Below, in pieces: positions 19,134-28,899 of a stretch of 64,000 nucleotides of DNA (its first letter is position 1; every line of letters starts with the position of its first letter). A program made the position numbers and the translations under genes. The notes beneath the pieces were generated by a model. It ran no database searches. It had not been told where the DNA came from and saw only the letters and a program-made list of their open reading frames with translations. The stretch lies in NCBI GenBank assembly GCA_027307235.1, contig DAHUXH010000013.1:124001-188000 (forward strand). The letters are read 5' to 3'. The DNA comes from Vulcanimicrobiota bacterium. Lineage in GTDB: Bacteria; Vulcanimicrobiota; Vulcanimicrobiia; Vulcanimicrobiales; Vulcanimicrobiaceae.

Positions 19134-20207
19134 ATGGAGGGTGACGCGGAGAAGCGCCCGGAGGACTGGCGCGAACGGCTGCACGCGTACGTGCCGCGCG
19201 ACTGGGTATTTCCGATCGTGCTTGCCGCGTTCGTCGCCGTTGTGGTGTGGTTCGCTCGCGACGTTCACGATTTTTTGGCACCGGCCGACGTCACGGTGGA
19301 AGTCCCGTCGTTCGTCGGTGAGACGATCGACGACGCCCAGGCGGAAGTCACGCGCCTGCACTTGGCCGCAAGCGTGGTCGAGCGGGCGATGAGCGATCGT
19401 TTTCCGCGCGACGTGGTGATGCTTCAGCGGCCCGAAGCCGGCACGCACGTGCGCCAGGGGCGGGTCGTGTCCTTTGTCGTCAGCAACGGTGCGGTGCCGA
19501 CGCTGATGCCTGACGTGCGCTACGAGTCGATTCGCGAAGCGCAGCTCGATCTGGCGCGCGCCAAGGTTGCACTCGGGAAGATCACCTATCAGCGCAGCGA
19601 CACCGTCCCCGAGGGTTCGGTCATCGGGCAGAACCCGCCCCCGCTCATCAACGTCACGCAAGGCGGCTCGGCCGATCTCGTGGTCAGCCGCGGCGCGCCG
19701 CGCCAGCTCATGGTCCCGAATTTCACCGGCATGACCATCGACGCGGCGCGCGATCTAGCCGCGCGCGGCGCGATCAAGCTTGGACAGATCGTGTGGACGC
19801 CGCTTGGCCGCAGCGGTCCGGCGCACGGTCAAGTCGTGCGCCAAACACCCAAAGCCGGGACGCGCATCGGAGCGTTCGATCCGGTCTCGCTGCAAGTGAG
19901 CGCCGGTCCCAACGAATCGGGATATATCTTGCGTCAAGTGCATCTACTGGTCTCGGTGCCGGAGCCTCAAGGCGCGGCGCCGTCGACGCAAGTGCATCTG
20001 CGCGTGACGGTGACCGATGCGACCGGCCGATACAATCTGTTCGTCGGTTTCGCGCTGGTCGGACAGAAGCTCGACTTCACGGTGAGCGCGCTCGGCACGT
20101 CGGTGGTCGATCTGTACGTCAACGACGTGCTCGCCGGCGAGCGGCGTCTTGGCGAGGAGCCACCCCGGGTGTACAACGAGAAACCCAAACCATTGGAGAC
20201 GCCGTGA
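19134..20207 (+). CDS. membrane-anchored PASTA-repeat protein without kinase domain
   Basis: 357 aa. A short cytoplasmic N-terminus is followed by one transmembrane segment (about residues 24-41, WVFPIVLAAFVAVVVWF). Then come three PASTA repeats at about 55-120, 121-190 and 191-260, each with the VP..G...A pattern (VEVPSFVGETIDDAQAEV; MVPNFTGMTIDAARDLA). A C-terminal domain of about 90 aa looks beta-rich. PASTA domains usually bind peptidoglycan or beta-lactams and follow a Ser/Thr kinase; no kinase is present here. It overlaps rpe by 4 bp. Confidence 0.85.
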   Translation: MEGDAEKRPEDWRERLHAYVPRDWVFPIVLAAFVAVVVWFARDVHDFLAPADVTVEVPSFVGETIDDAQAEVTRLHLAASVVERAMSDRFPRDVVMLQRPEAGTHVRQGRVVSFVVSNGAVPTLMPDVRYESIREAQLDLARAKVALGKITYQRSDTVPEGSVIGQNPPPLINVTQGGSADLVVSRGAPRQLMVPNFTGMTIDAARDLAARGAIKLGQIVWTPLGRSGPAHGQVVRQTPKAGTRIGAFDPVSLQVSAGPNESGYILRQVHLLVSVPEPQGAAPSTQVHLRVTVTDATGRYNLFVGFALVGQKLDFTVSALGTSVVDLYVNDVLAGERRLGEEPPRVYNEKPKPLETP

Positions 20208-20857
20208 CGAAACTCGCACCATCGATTCTCTCCGCCGATTTCGCGCGCATCGCCGAACAGATCGCCGCCGTCGATGCCGCCGGCGCCGACTACCTGCACA
20301 TCGACGTGATGGACGGCCGCTTCGTTCCGAACTTGACGTGGGGGCCGAAGGTGGTCGCTGATCTTCGCAAACTGTCGCCAAAGCCGTTCGATTGCCACTT
20401 GATGATCGTCGAGCCGGAGAAGTTCGTGGACGCATTCCGTGAAGCGGGCGCCGACATCATCACCTTTCATCTCGAAGCGACGGTGCATGCGCAGCGATTG
20501 CTCGCGCACATCAAGTCGCTCGGCGCGAAGGCCGGTATCTCGATCAATCCGCAGACGCCGGTCGAATTGCTCAAGGACGTGATCGATGACGCCGATCTCG
20601 TGCTCGTGATGAGTGTAAACCCGGGCTTCGGCGGGCAGTCGTTCATTCCGCGTGCGCTCGACAAAGTGCGCGAGGCGCGCGCGCTGATCGACGCCGCGTA
20701 CGCCGACTGCGAACTGGAGGTTGACGGTGGCATCGGTGAGCGGAACCTGCGCCAGGTGGTCGCGGCGGGCGCGGACGTGGTCGTGATGGGATCGGCGATC
20801 TTCGGCACGCCGGATCCGGCAGCGGCGATCGCTGCCATTCGTTCGATGCTCGCGTGA
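20204..20857 (+). CDS. rpe: ribulose-phosphate 3-epimerase
   Basis: 217 aa TIM-barrel enzyme interconverting ribulose-5-P and xylulose-5-P. Signatures: APSILSADFA, the metal site HIDVMDGRFVPN, FDCHLMI, VNPGFGGQSF and EVDGGIG. The GTG start at 20204 sits after GGAG and overlaps the PASTA gene stop (GTGA). It serves the same pathway as the tkt/tal-pgi/gnd block but is in a separate operon. Confidence 0.96.
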   Translation: MTKLAPSILSADFARIAEQIAAVDAAGADYLHIDVMDGRFVPNLTWGPKVVADLRKLSPKPFDCHLMIVEPEKFVDAFREAGADIITFHLEATVHAQRLLAHIKSLGAKAGISINPQTPVELLKDVIDDADLVLVMSVNPGFGGQSFIPRALDKVREARALIDAAYADCELEVDGGIGERNLRQVVAAGADVVVMGSAIFGTPDPAAAIAAIRSMLA

Positions 20858-21855
20858 GCGTTCGCATGCGCATGCGCGAGGAAGACGTCATCGCCGCGAT
20901 CCGTGCGATCGTCGAGGATCGGAAGCACGCGCGCATCGTGCTGGGCATCGGCGACGATGCCGCCGCCTGGCAGCCGTCGCGCTCGCATCGCAGCGTCATC
21001 ACCACCGACGCGCTGGTCGACGGCGTGCATTTTCGTCGCGGCGTGACACCGCCGTTCGACATCGGCTGGCGCGCGATGGCGAGCAACGTCAGCGACATCG
21101 CGGCGATGGGCGCGCGTCCCGTGCTCGCGACGGTGGCGCTCAGTCTTCCGCCCGACGCCCGGATCGACGACGTGAGCGAGTTGTATCGCGGGATGCAGGC
21201 GGTCGCGCTCGACGCGAACCTCGCGATCGCCGGCGGGGATCTCACGCGAGCCGATGTGCTGTCGCTGACGATCGCGGCCGTCGGTGAAGTGCGCGCCACG
21301 CGCATGAAGACACGCAGCGCCGCCAAACGCGGTGATGTGGTCGCGATCAGCGGACCGCTCGGCGCGGCGCGTGCGGGCGTCGCGGCGGAAGCCGATGAGC
21401 AGCTTCTGGGCGGAGAACTGCGCGACGAGGCCTTGCGCGCGTATCGCCGCCCGGTCCCGCGCTGGCGCGAAGGCGCGTGGCTTGCTGCAAGCGCTCACGT
21501 GCACGCCATGATGGACATCTCCGACGGTCTCTCGACCGACCTCGCGCGGCTGTGCGAAGCCTCGGGCGTTGGGGCGCTGATCGACGAGGTGCCGGTGGCG
21601 CGCTGCGCACAGGCGCTTGCCCAGCAGATCGGCGTGGACGCGCGCGAATTTGCGTTGGCCGGAGGCGAGGAGTTCGAACTGCTGGTTACGGTGACGGGCC
21701 GCGCGTTCACGCACTTGGCGATGCGCTTTCGCGCGCACTTCGGCCGCGAGTTGCTGCGGGTCGGGATCATCCGCGCGGGAGAAGGCGTGGCGCTGCGGCG
21801 AACCGATGGCGAGACAGCGCTCTCGCGTACGGGATGGGATCACTTCGCACGATGA
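20854..21855 (+). CDS. thiL: thiamine-monophosphate kinase
   Basis: Makes thiamine diphosphate from the monophosphate. 333 aa; GIGDDAAAW near the N-terminus is the metal/ATP-binding motif, followed by TTDALVDGVHF, SNVSDIAAMGARP and DISDGLSTDLARLC. GTG start overlaps rpe by 4 bp and its stop overlaps the next gene as ATGA. ThDP is the cofactor of transketolase in this window. Confidence 0.95.
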   Translation: MSVRMRMREEDVIAAIRAIVEDRKHARIVLGIGDDAAAWQPSRSHRSVITTDALVDGVHFRRGVTPPFDIGWRAMASNVSDIAAMGARPVLATVALSLPPDARIDDVSELYRGMQAVALDANLAIAGGDLTRADVLSLTIAAVGEVRATRMKTRSAAKRGDVVAISGPLGAARAGVAAEADEQLLGGELRDEALRAYRRPVPRWREGAWLAASAHVHAMMDISDGLSTDLARLCEASGVGALIDEVPVARCAQALAQQIGVDAREFALAGGEEFELLVTVTGRAFTHLAMRFRAHFGRELLRVGIIRAGEGVALRRTDGETALSRTGWDHFAR

Positions 21856-22805
21856 ATTCCGAAGACGTCGCCCAACTGCCGCTCATCGGGAGCATTCAGA
21901 ACAGCGTCGCCATGGGGTTTCTCGGAAACCAAGCCGTGTGTGCGATCGCCCAGGCGCTCGGCGTGCGCGTCGTTCACGTGCAAACGATGTTTGCCGGCGG
22001 ACATGGCGGCGTCACCGGGCGTTCCAGTTGGCTGGCCGATCCGCAGTCCTTCCGGCGCGACGTGGCATTCACCATCGCCCAGCGGCCGGGCGTGCTGATC
22101 ATCGGCTATCTGCCCAAGCCGCAGTATGTCGAGATTGTTGCTTCGCAGTTGGCCGAGTACAAAGGCGTCGTCTTGCTCGATCCGGTCATGGGCGATCACG
22201 AGAAGGGCATGTACGTCAGCGTGGAGACCGCGCGCGCGATCGTCGAACTGCTCGTTCCGCTGGCGCAGATCATCACGCCCAACAAGTTTGAAGCCGACGT
22301 GATCATCGGCCGGCCGAGCGACGATATGACCGAATACGGCTACTTGAATGCGCTCTACGATCTCGGGCCTGAATCGGTGGTGGTGACGTCCTTTCAAACC
22401 GAGCCGACGCGCCACCGCACCACCATGCTGTTTTCCAACGGCTACGGCTACGTGCGTATTCACGCACCGTACTATCCGGCGTTTCCGGCGCACGGCGCGG
22501 GTGATGTGTTCGCCGCGTCGATCGGCACGTTCGTCGGACTGGGTGCCTCACCGCTCTCCGCCACCCTTCTGAGCGCGGCGCTCACTGCGCGCGCGACCGC
22601 GAATACGACGAAGTACGGCGGCGCGACGATCGATCCGGTCGCCGCGCTCGCGACGTGGCACCCGCTCGGCTATCAGGTTGAGGAGGTGCGTTCGGTGCGC
22701 TTCGCCGAGAAGTCGAATGTCGAGATGGAGAAGATTCCGGCCAAACCCGGCGACGTGCCGCGCCTGCGCTTCGCTCCGCCGCGTCACCAGGTCATGTATG
22801 GATGA
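21852..22805 (+). CDS. pyridoxal/hydroxymethylpyrimidine kinase-like (ribokinase superfamily) protein
   Basis: 317 aa. SIQNSVAMGFLGNQA at the N-terminus resembles PdxY/PdxK (the usual S-x-V-xxGhVGN pattern). LLDPVMGDHEKGMYV and ITPNKFEADVI follow, and PAHGAGDVFAASIG carries the catalytic GAGD aspartate. It most resembles pyridoxal kinase and would salvage vitamin B6, the cofactor of the aminotransferase in this window. A ThiD-like role cannot be excluded because it is translationally coupled to thiL. The C-terminal about 35 residues are an unassigned extension. Confidence 0.8.
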   Translation: MNSEDVAQLPLIGSIQNSVAMGFLGNQAVCAIAQALGVRVVHVQTMFAGGHGGVTGRSSWLADPQSFRRDVAFTIAQRPGVLIIGYLPKPQYVEIVASQLAEYKGVVLLDPVMGDHEKGMYVSVETARAIVELLVPLAQIITPNKFEADVIIGRPSDDMTEYGYLNALYDLGPESVVVTSFQTEPTRHRTTMLFSNGYGYVRIHAPYYPAFPAHGAGDVFAASIGTFVGLGASPLSATLLSAALTARATANTTKYGGATIDPVAALATWHPLGYQVEEVRSVRFAEKSNVEMEKIPAKPGDVPRLRFAPPRHQVMYG

Positions 22806-22834
22806 AAAAACGACGACGGATACATCCGTCGTCG
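22805..22834 (-). terminator. rho-independent terminator of rpmB
   Basis: On the minus strand a near-perfect 10-bp GC-rich stem (CGACGACGGA with its complement, tiny loop) is followed by six T. It begins 27 bp past the rpmB stop. On the plus strand there is no T-run, so it acts for rpmB only. Confidence 0.85.
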
Positions 22835-22861
22835 CATGCCGGTGTGGGCGGTGCCGCGAGC

Positions 22862-23053
22862 CTAGGCGACGCGCGTGACCTTTTTCGAGCGCAAGCAGGA
22901 CGTGCAGACTTTGGCCGTCCGGTGCGTACCGTGATCGTCGACCTTAATCGCCTGCAAGTTCGGCAGCCAGCGGCGCCGGGTCTTGTTCATGGCGTGGCTG
23001 ACGTTGTTCCCCGTCGCCGGGCCCTTGCCGCACACTTCGCAGCGCTTTGCCAT
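22862..23053 (-). CDS. rpmB: 50S ribosomal protein L28
   Basis: 63 aa, starting [21 protein letters not shown]. It keeps two zinc-binding CxxC pairs (CEVC and CTSC), the C+ form of L28. The ATG at 23053 is preceded by AGGGGA. It is monocistronic on the minus strand and divergent from fakA, the same neighbourhood as in Firmicutes. Confidence 0.96.
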   Translation of the reverse strand: MAKRCEVCGKGPATGNNVSHAMNKTRRRWLPNLQAIKVDDHGTHRTAKVCTSCLRSKKVTRVA

Positions 23054-23105
23054 CGCAGTTTCCCCTAGGACACAAAAGTAGAAGCCGCTTCGCGGCAACC
23101 CAGGG

Positions 23106-23135
23106 ATACTACCACGCCGGAGCCGCGCCTTGCAA
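23106..23135 (-). promoter_or_regulatory. probable sigma-70-type promoter of rpmB
   Basis: Read on the minus strand: TTGCAA, 18-bp spacer, TAGTAT. It ends about 50 bp upstream of the rpmB start. The leader also contains a small hairpin (GCCGC-GAA-GCGGC). Confidence 0.45.
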
Positions 23136-23170
23136 GGATTCCGGGAGTCCTGGCAAAACTCGGGGGCGCG

Positions 23171-24760
23171 ATGGATGTTGTGGCCTTTGACGGCCGCGGG
23201 TTTGCAAAGTTTCTCGCGGCCGGTACGTACTTTCTGAAGAAGTATCGCCAGGTCCTCAACGACCTCAACGTCTTCCCCGTCCCCGACGGCGACACCGGGA
23301 CCAATATGTTCTTGACCATCCGCTCGGCCATGGTCGAGGCCGGCAAGGTCCACGACGCGCCGCTCCACGAGGTCGCCGCAGCCGCGGCTGCGGGAAGCCT
23401 GATGGGGGCGCGCGGGAATTCAGGCGTCATTATTTCGCAGATGCTGCGCGGGTTCGCGCACCACGTCCGGCACCGCGCCGAGATTGACACCTTCATGTTG
23501 GCGACCGCGCTGCGCGATGCGGTCGCGGCCGCCAAGCAAGCACTCCTCAAACCGGTCGAGGGGACGATCATCTCCGTGGCCGAGGCGGCGGTCGAAGCTG
23601 CCTACAAGCAAGCCCTGCACGAGCCCGACTTTTACCGGTTGGGGACGGGCCTGGTGCGCGCGGCAAACGAAGCGCTCGACCGGACGCCCGATCAATTGCC
23701 GGTGCTCAAAGAAGCCGGGGTGGTCGATGCCGGAGGTGCGGGCTTCGTCTATTTCATCGAGGGCATCTTACGCTTTCTGCCTGACGCCAAGGTCCGGCAG
23801 ACCGCCTTTCCGCGCAGGCCGCTGCGCCGCGAAGTCTTCACCGCGCAACAGGCCGTCGGCGAGAACAAATACTGCACCGAGTTCATCGTGGACGGCGCCA
23901 CGTGCAGCGCGCACGAACTTCGGGAGCTGCTCGCGCCGCGAGGCGAGTCGATGCTCGTGATCGGCGAGTCGCCGACGATCAAGGTCCACATCCATACGGA
24001 CGATCCCGAGCGGGTCAAGGCGATCGCCGGCAAACACGGCACGTTGCTGCGCGTCAAAGTCGACAACATGGAGCAGCAGCACAACCTGCTCGTCGTCGAG
24101 AAGCCGCCGGCGGAACATGCGATCGTCGCGGTCGTTCCCGGTCCCGGTTTCGAACGCATCGTGCGCGAGCTTGGCGCCGACGTCACCGTGACGGGCGCGA
24201 AGAATCCGAGCGTTCGCGATCTGGTGCTGTCGATCAACAAGACGCTTGCGGACACCGTCTATCTCTTTGCCAACGACGCCAACGTCGTGCTCGCGGCGCG
24301 CGAGGCGGCGGCGCTTGCGGAGAAGACCGTGCACGTGATCGCGACGCGCGACATCGTCGGGGGGATCGCGGGGCTGTTTGCGTTCAATATGCTCGGCGAC
24401 GCTGCGCCGGAACCCGCTGCGCTGCTCGATGCGGCCGCCCGCGTGAAATCGGCGCAGCTCTTCTTCGCTGGGAAAGACGCGACCATCGGCGCAGCGACGG
24501 TCGCGCGCGGCACGCCGGCCGCGCTGTTCGCGGGCGAGTTGCATGCGGGCGAGTCGATGACGGCCGCGGCGCGCGGAGTGCTCGACGCCATGGGCGCCGC
24601 CTCGGGCGGTCTCGTGACGCTCTACTACGGCGGCTCGCAGAAAGAGCGCGACGCGCAACGGCTGGCCGACGAGTTGCGCGAAACGTTTCCGCGGACCGGC
24701 GTCGAATACTACTACGGCGGGATGAAGAACGCGGAGTATTGGGTATCACTCGATGAGTAA
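23171..24760 (+). CDS. fakA: fatty acid kinase catalytic subunit FakA (DAK2 domain, YloV family)
   Basis: 529 aa. The N-terminal DAK2/DhaL-like domain has the nucleotide/metal signatures [14 protein letters not shown] and [13 protein letters not shown] middle domain of about 150 residues follows, and a C-terminal DegV-like part ends in [14 protein letters not shown]. FakA phosphorylates fatty acids bound by FakB; the product enters phospholipid synthesis via PlsX/PlsY (known in Staphylococcus). It overlaps plsX by 8 bp and a FakB/DegV protein follows, giving a compact fakA-plsX-fakB set. Confidence 0.93.
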   Translation: MDVVAFDGRGFAKFLAAGTYFLKKYRQVLNDLNVFPVPDGDTGTNMFLTIRSAMVEAGKVHDAPLHEVAAAAAAGSLMGARGNSGVIISQMLRGFAHHVRHRAEIDTFMLATALRDAVAAAKQALLKPVEGTIISVAEAAVEAAYKQALHEPDFYRLGTGLVRAANEALDRTPDQLPVLKEAGVVDAGGAGFVYFIEGILRFLPDAKVRQTAFPRRPLRREVFTAQQAVGENKYCTEFIVDGATCSAHELRELLAPRGESMLVIGESPTIKVHIHTDDPERVKAIAGKHGTLLRVKVDNMEQQHNLLVVEKPPAEHAIVAVVPGPGFERIVRELGADVTVTGAKNPSVRDLVLSINKTLADTVYLFANDANVVLAAREAAALAEKTVHVIATRDIVGGIAGLFAFNMLGDAAPEPAALLDAAARVKSAQLFFAGKDATIGAATVARGTPAALFAGELHAGESMTAAARGVLDAMGAASGGLVTLYYGGSQKERDAQRLADELRETFPRTGVEYYYGGMKNAEYWVSLDE

Positions 24761-25769
24761 GCCGAGAATTGCGGTGGACGCCATGGGCGGCGACCACGCC
24801 CCCGACGAGGTCGTGGCTGGGGCGTTGCTTGCCGCGCAACAATTTGAGTGCGACATCGTGCTCGTCGGTGACGAACCGCGCGTGCGCGCGCTGCTCAAAG
24901 GTCCGGGAGCCGAGCGTATCACCGTCAATCACGCGCCCGAGGCGGTGCCGATGGAGATGCATGCCTCGCAGGCGCTGCGCACGGCCGACAAGACATCGCT
25001 CGGCATCGCGGTGCAGATGGTCAAAGAAGGCATCGCCGATGCGGTGGTCTCGGCCGGAAACAGCGGCGCGTTTCTTGCGATTGCCTTGATCAAGCTGCGC
25101 ACCATCGAAGGTATCTCGCGGCCGGCGATCGCGACCGTCTGGCCCGCGCTCTACGGACCGACCGTGCTGCTCGACTCCGGCGCCAACGTCGACTGCCGTC
25201 CAGAGTGGCTCGCACAGTTCGGCACCATGGGGTCGGCATACGCCAAAGCCGTGCTCCACATCGACACGCCACGCGTCGCGATTCTCTCGGTCGGTGAAGA
25301 AGAGACCAAGGGCAACGAGCAAGTGCTCGCTGCGTCGCAGTTGCTCAAAGCGGCCCCGATCGACTTCATAGGCAACGTCGAAGGCAAAGACATGTTCCAT
25401 AATATCGCCGACGTGATCGTTGCTGACGGCTTCGTCGGAAACGTCGTCTTGAAGACCGGCGAAGGCATGGTCGCGGACATGGGACGATTGCTGAAAGACA
25501 CCCTGATGAGCGGCGGGTTCATGACGAAGCTTGGCGCGCTGCTGCTGGCTCCGGCGCTGCGCGGTCTGCGCACGAAGTTCGACTACGAGACCTATGGCGG
25601 CGCGCCGCTGCTCGGGTTGAAGGGCAACTGCATCGTGACCCACGGGCGTGCGTCGAGAAACGCGATCCGCCACGCGATTCGGGTCGCGATCGAAGAAGTC
25701 AAAGCCGACGTCGTCGGCAAAATCGGCGATCTCGTCACGCCGCACCTGCTCAAAGAAGAAGCGTTGTGA
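24753..25769 (+). CDS. plsX: phosphate acyltransferase PlsX
   Basis: 338 aa. Begins [17 protein letters not shown], the PlsX signature, with SAGNSGAFLAIA and NVEGKDMF. It interconverts acyl-ACP and acyl-phosphate, the donor for PlsY. Placement between fakA and fakB directly connects exogenous fatty acid phosphorylation to the acyl-phosphate pool. The usual fabD/fabG partners are not downstream here. Confidence 0.95.
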   Translation: MSKPRIAVDAMGGDHAPDEVVAGALLAAQQFECDIVLVGDEPRVRALLKGPGAERITVNHAPEAVPMEMHASQALRTADKTSLGIAVQMVKEGIADAVVSAGNSGAFLAIALIKLRTIEGISRPAIATVWPALYGPTVLLDSGANVDCRPEWLAQFGTMGSAYAKAVLHIDTPRVAILSVGEEETKGNEQVLAASQLLKAAPIDFIGNVEGKDMFHNIADVIVADGFVGNVVLKTGEGMVADMGRLLKDTLMSGGFMTKLGALLLAPALRGLRTKFDYETYGGAPLLGLKGNCIVTHGRASRNAIRHAIRVAIEEVKADVVGKIGDLVTPHLLKEEAL

Positions 25770-25788
25770 TCCATCGCACGGTGCTGAC

Positions 25789-26640
25789 ATGGCGATAGCC
25801 ATCGTCACCGATAGCACGTCGGATATCGATCCCGAGCGGGCGGCAGACTACGGCGTGACCGTCGTGCCGCTCTTCGTCGTCTTCGGAGATCGCAGCTATC
25901 GCGATTACGTCGAACTCTCTCGCGCGCAGTTCTATGAGAAGCTGCGCACGCAGCCGGTCTTGCCGATCACCTCGCAGCCGACCGCCGCAATGTTCGAGGA
26001 AGCCTTCGCGCCGCTGGTAGCGCGCGGCGACGAGATTTTGTGTATCACGGTCTCGTCCGCGCTCTCGGGAACGATCAACGCGGCGGTGGCCGGTGCGGCG
26101 CCGTTTGCGGATGCGACGATACGCATCTTCGATTCCCTGAGCGTCGCCGGCGGACTCGGGATGATGGTCGAACGCGCGCTGACGTTGGCACGCGAGGGTG
26201 CCGCGATCGACCAGATCATCGCCGCGCTCGAACGCGAACGCGATCGCGCGCACCTCTATGCTTGTCTGGCGGATCTGTCGCACATCGCGCGCACCGGTCG
26301 CATCAGCAAGGCGAAAGCCGCGTTCGGCGGCCTGTTGAAGATCGTGCCGGTGCTGACGCTCGACGCGGGACTGGTCGTTCCAAAGATGCAGGTGCGTACG
26401 CTTTCGCGCGCACAGGAGAGCATGATCGACGCTATCGCTGAAGAGACCCCCGATATCGCCGCTACGCGGGTGCGCGTGGTGCACACCAACGCACCGGAAC
26501 TGGGCGCGAACATGGTCGAGCGGCTGCGCGCACGATTTGCCGGCGCGATGCCCGAGATGCTTGACGTGCAAGAAGCGGGACCGGCGATCGCAACGCACGC
26601 CGGCGCGGGTGCGGTGGGGATCTTCACCGCGCGGCGCTAG
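25789..26640 (+). CDS. DegV family fatty-acid-binding protein (FakB-type)
   Basis: 283 aa. Starts MAIAIVTDSTSDIDPERA, the DegV N-terminus. TSQPTAAMFEEAF and ITVSSALSGTINAA line the lipid head-group pocket, and RTGRISKAKAAFGGLLKIVPVL is the second-domain motif. In the Fak system such proteins present the fatty acid to FakA. Being 19 bp behind plsX and in the same operon as fakA makes this role likely; chain preference is unknown. Confidence 0.9.
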   Translation: MAIAIVTDSTSDIDPERAADYGVTVVPLFVVFGDRSYRDYVELSRAQFYEKLRTQPVLPITSQPTAAMFEEAFAPLVARGDEILCITVSSALSGTINAAVAGAAPFADATIRIFDSLSVAGGLGMMVERALTLAREGAAIDQIIAALERERDRAHLYACLADLSHIARTGRISKAKAAFGGLLKIVPVLTLDAGLVVPKMQVRTLSRAQESMIDAIAEETPDIAATRVRVVHTNAPELGANMVERLRARFAGAMPEMLDVQEAGPAIATHAGAGAVGIFTARR

Positions 26641-26656
26641 ACGCTTTCTCGGCATC

Positions 26657-27787
26657 ATGCACGGCATCTACGTCCACCTTCCGTTCTGCCCGTACGTCTG
26701 TCCCTATTGCGATTTCGCGAAGTGGCCGCTGCGTCCGAGTGCGGCATCCGCCTATTTGGACGCACTTGTCCGCGAGATAACGCAGACGCCCGGTGTCAAC
26801 GCACAGACGATCTTCTTCGGAGGCGGCACACCCAACGCATACGCAGCGACGACGATCGCGTCGCTCGTGACGACGCTGCGCGCCCGCTTTCCGCATCCGC
26901 AGGGACGCGCGCATGAAATCTCGGTGGAGGTCAATCCGGAACTGGTCGAGGCGGGTGATTTCGACGTGTACGCGGCAGCCGGCGTCACCCGCATCTCCAT
27001 CGGGGTGCAATCGTTCGTCGACGACGAGATTGCCGTGCTCGGCCGCAAGCACACGTCCGAGCAGGTCGAGCAGGTGGTGAAGATGGCGCGCGCGGCGGGC
27101 ATCGCCTCGGTCTCGATCGACTTGATCTTCGCGGTGCCGGGACAGACCCGCGCAACGTGGGGGCAATCGCTTGCTCGCGCCATCGAACTCAACGTCGATC
27201 ATATCTCCACCTACGGGTTGACGGTGGAGGAAGGAACGCCGTTTTGGGAGTGGCACCGGCGCGAACCCGCGCGCTTTCTCGATCAAGACCGGGAAGCCGA
27301 ACTCTATGCCGAGGCGATCGAGCGGCTCGGCGGCGCCGGTTTCGAGCAGTACGAGATATCGAATTTCGCACGGTCCGGGCATGAGTGCGCGCACAACCGG
27401 AATTATTGGGAAAACGGCGAGTATCTCGGCTTCGGGGTCGGGGCGGCGTCGTATCGCGAAGGCGAACGGTCGGTGCACACGCGCTCGCTCGCCGACTACA
27501 TCGAGGCGGTGTCGTCCGGACGGCCTATTCCCGGTGATTCGGAGCGGCTCTCAGGGATACGCAAGGCGGGTGAGGCCATAATGTTGGCGCTGCGCACCAC
27601 GTCCGGGGTAAATCTGACCGGCTTTCGGGAACGGTACGGCGTGGATGTAACCAGCCGCTATCGTTCGGTAATCGAAGAGTTCGTCGATGCCGGATTGCTG
27701 GAATGCGAGGGAGACCGCATGCGTTTATCGATCAAAGGGCGTTTCGTGGCCAATGACGTCTGCGAAGCGTTCATCGCGTGCGAGTAG
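26657..27787 (+). CDS. hemW: radical SAM heme chaperone HemW
   Basis: 376 aa. The iron-sulfur cysteines lie in HLPFCPYVCPYCDF, with the extra cysteine pattern of HemW rather than the HemN oxidase. FFGGGTPNA and EVNPELVE follow, with GVQSFVDDEIAVLGRKH and NYWENGEYLGFGVGA later. HemW proteins bind and deliver heme and are often mis-annotated as coproporphyrinogen oxidase. Start ATG at 26657 is set by the domain start; it overlaps the next gene by 10 bp. Confidence 0.92.
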   Translation: MHGIYVHLPFCPYVCPYCDFAKWPLRPSAASAYLDALVREITQTPGVNAQTIFFGGGTPNAYAATTIASLVTTLRARFPHPQGRAHEISVEVNPELVEAGDFDVYAAAGVTRISIGVQSFVDDEIAVLGRKHTSEQVEQVVKMARAAGIASVSIDLIFAVPGQTRATWGQSLARAIELNVDHISTYGLTVEEGTPFWEWHRREPARFLDQDREAELYAEAIERLGGAGFEQYEISNFARSGHECAHNRNYWENGEYLGFGVGAASYREGERSVHTRSLADYIEAVSSGRPIPGDSERLSGIRKAGEAIMLALRTTSGVNLTGFRERYGVDVTSRYRSVIEEFVDAGLLECEGDRMRLSIKGRFVANDVCEAFIACE

Positions 27788-28899
27788 GTAGGCCGCACCT
27801 CGCGGGCACGCTGCTGCGCGCCGCGTTCGCGGTGATCTTCGCGGTGACCGGCTTCTTGCTGGGCCGCGAGGCATACAACAACTTGCTCTCGCTGCACGCT
27901 GCCAATGAGACGACGCAGCTTGCGTTTCTCATTCTCTCGCCGGTGGTCGGTGCGATTGTCGGCGTGTTGCTCGCGCCGCTCGCGCAGTCGGTATTCGAAA
28001 AGGAACTCGACGTCGTCGAAGGCGCGATGGAACGTTTGCAGCCCAGTGAACTTGCGGGCGGTGCGGCCGGCCTCACCGCGGGGCTCGTGATCGCATTCCT
28101 GATCAAGAGCATCGTTTTTGAGTCGATCTCGCTTGCGGGACGGACCGGAACCTACGTCGCGATCGTGCTCTACATCATCGTGAGCATCTTCGCTGCGTAT
28201 CTGGGAGCACGCGTCGGGGCCAAGATGCGTCTCGTCCCGGTGCCGCCCGGAAAAACCGTGTCGGCGATCGGCGTTCCGAAAATCATCGACACGTCGGTCA
28301 TCGTCGACGGCCGCGTCACCGAGATCGTGCAGAGCGGCTTTCTGGAAGGCCCGTTCGTCGTGCCGCGCTTCGTGCTGCGCGAACTGCAGGCGATCGCCGA
28401 TTCCTCCGACGCCGGCAAACGCCAACGCGGCCGGCGCGGGCTCGACGTGCTCGCGCGTCTGCAAGAGATCGTTCCGCTCGACATCGAGGAACGCGATTAC
28501 GAAGATCTCCCGCACGGAAGCGTCGATGCAAAACTCGTGCGTCTGACGCTCGACCTCGGCGGCAAGCTCGTCACCAACGACTACAACTTGAGCCGTGTCG
28601 CGCACGTGGAAGGCGTGGAAGTGCTAAGCGTTCACGAACTCGCCTCCGCGCTGCGGCCGATCGTGCTTCCCGGCGAAGAGTTGCGCGTGCAGTTGCTGCG
28701 CGAGGGAAAGGAACCGCATCAAGCGGTCGGCTATCTGGAAGACGGCACGATGGTCGTCGTTGAGCATTCGCGGCGCAGCATCGGTGAAACGATGGACGTC
28801 GTCGTCACGAGCGTGTTGCAGACGGTCGCCGGTCGCATGATCTTCGCGCGTCCGCGCAGCGTGTTGCACGAGCCGCAGCGATGGTCTGGGGCGCCGTAA
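27778..28899 (+). CDS. PIN/TRAM domain membrane protein (YacL family)
   Basis: 373 aa, GTG start. Four hydrophobic segments in residues about 8-150 are followed by a PIN nuclease-like domain starting PKIIDTSVIVDGRVTEIV, with acidic residues in DARLVRLTLDL-type positions (here DAKLVRLTLDLGG) and VTNDYNL. The C-terminal TRAM domain (EELRVQLLREGKEPHQAVGY) probably binds RNA. It is the first gene of the Firmicutes-like yacL-ispD-ispF block and overlaps ispD by 19 bp. Function in the cell is unproven. Confidence 0.92.
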   Translation: MRVGRPHLAGTLLRAAFAVIFAVTGFLLGREAYNNLLSLHAANETTQLAFLILSPVVGAIVGVLLAPLAQSVFEKELDVVEGAMERLQPSELAGGAAGLTAGLVIAFLIKSIVFESISLAGRTGTYVAIVLYIIVSIFAAYLGARVGAKMRLVPVPPGKTVSAIGVPKIIDTSVIVDGRVTEIVQSGFLEGPFVVPRFVLRELQAIADSSDAGKRQRGRRGLDVLARLQEIVPLDIEERDYEDLPHGSVDAKLVRLTLDLGGKLVTNDYNLSRVAHVEGVEVLSVHELASALRPIVLPGEELRVQLLREGKEPHQAVGYLEDGTMVVVEHSRRSIGETMDVVVTSVLQTVAGRMIFARPRSVLHEPQRWSGAP

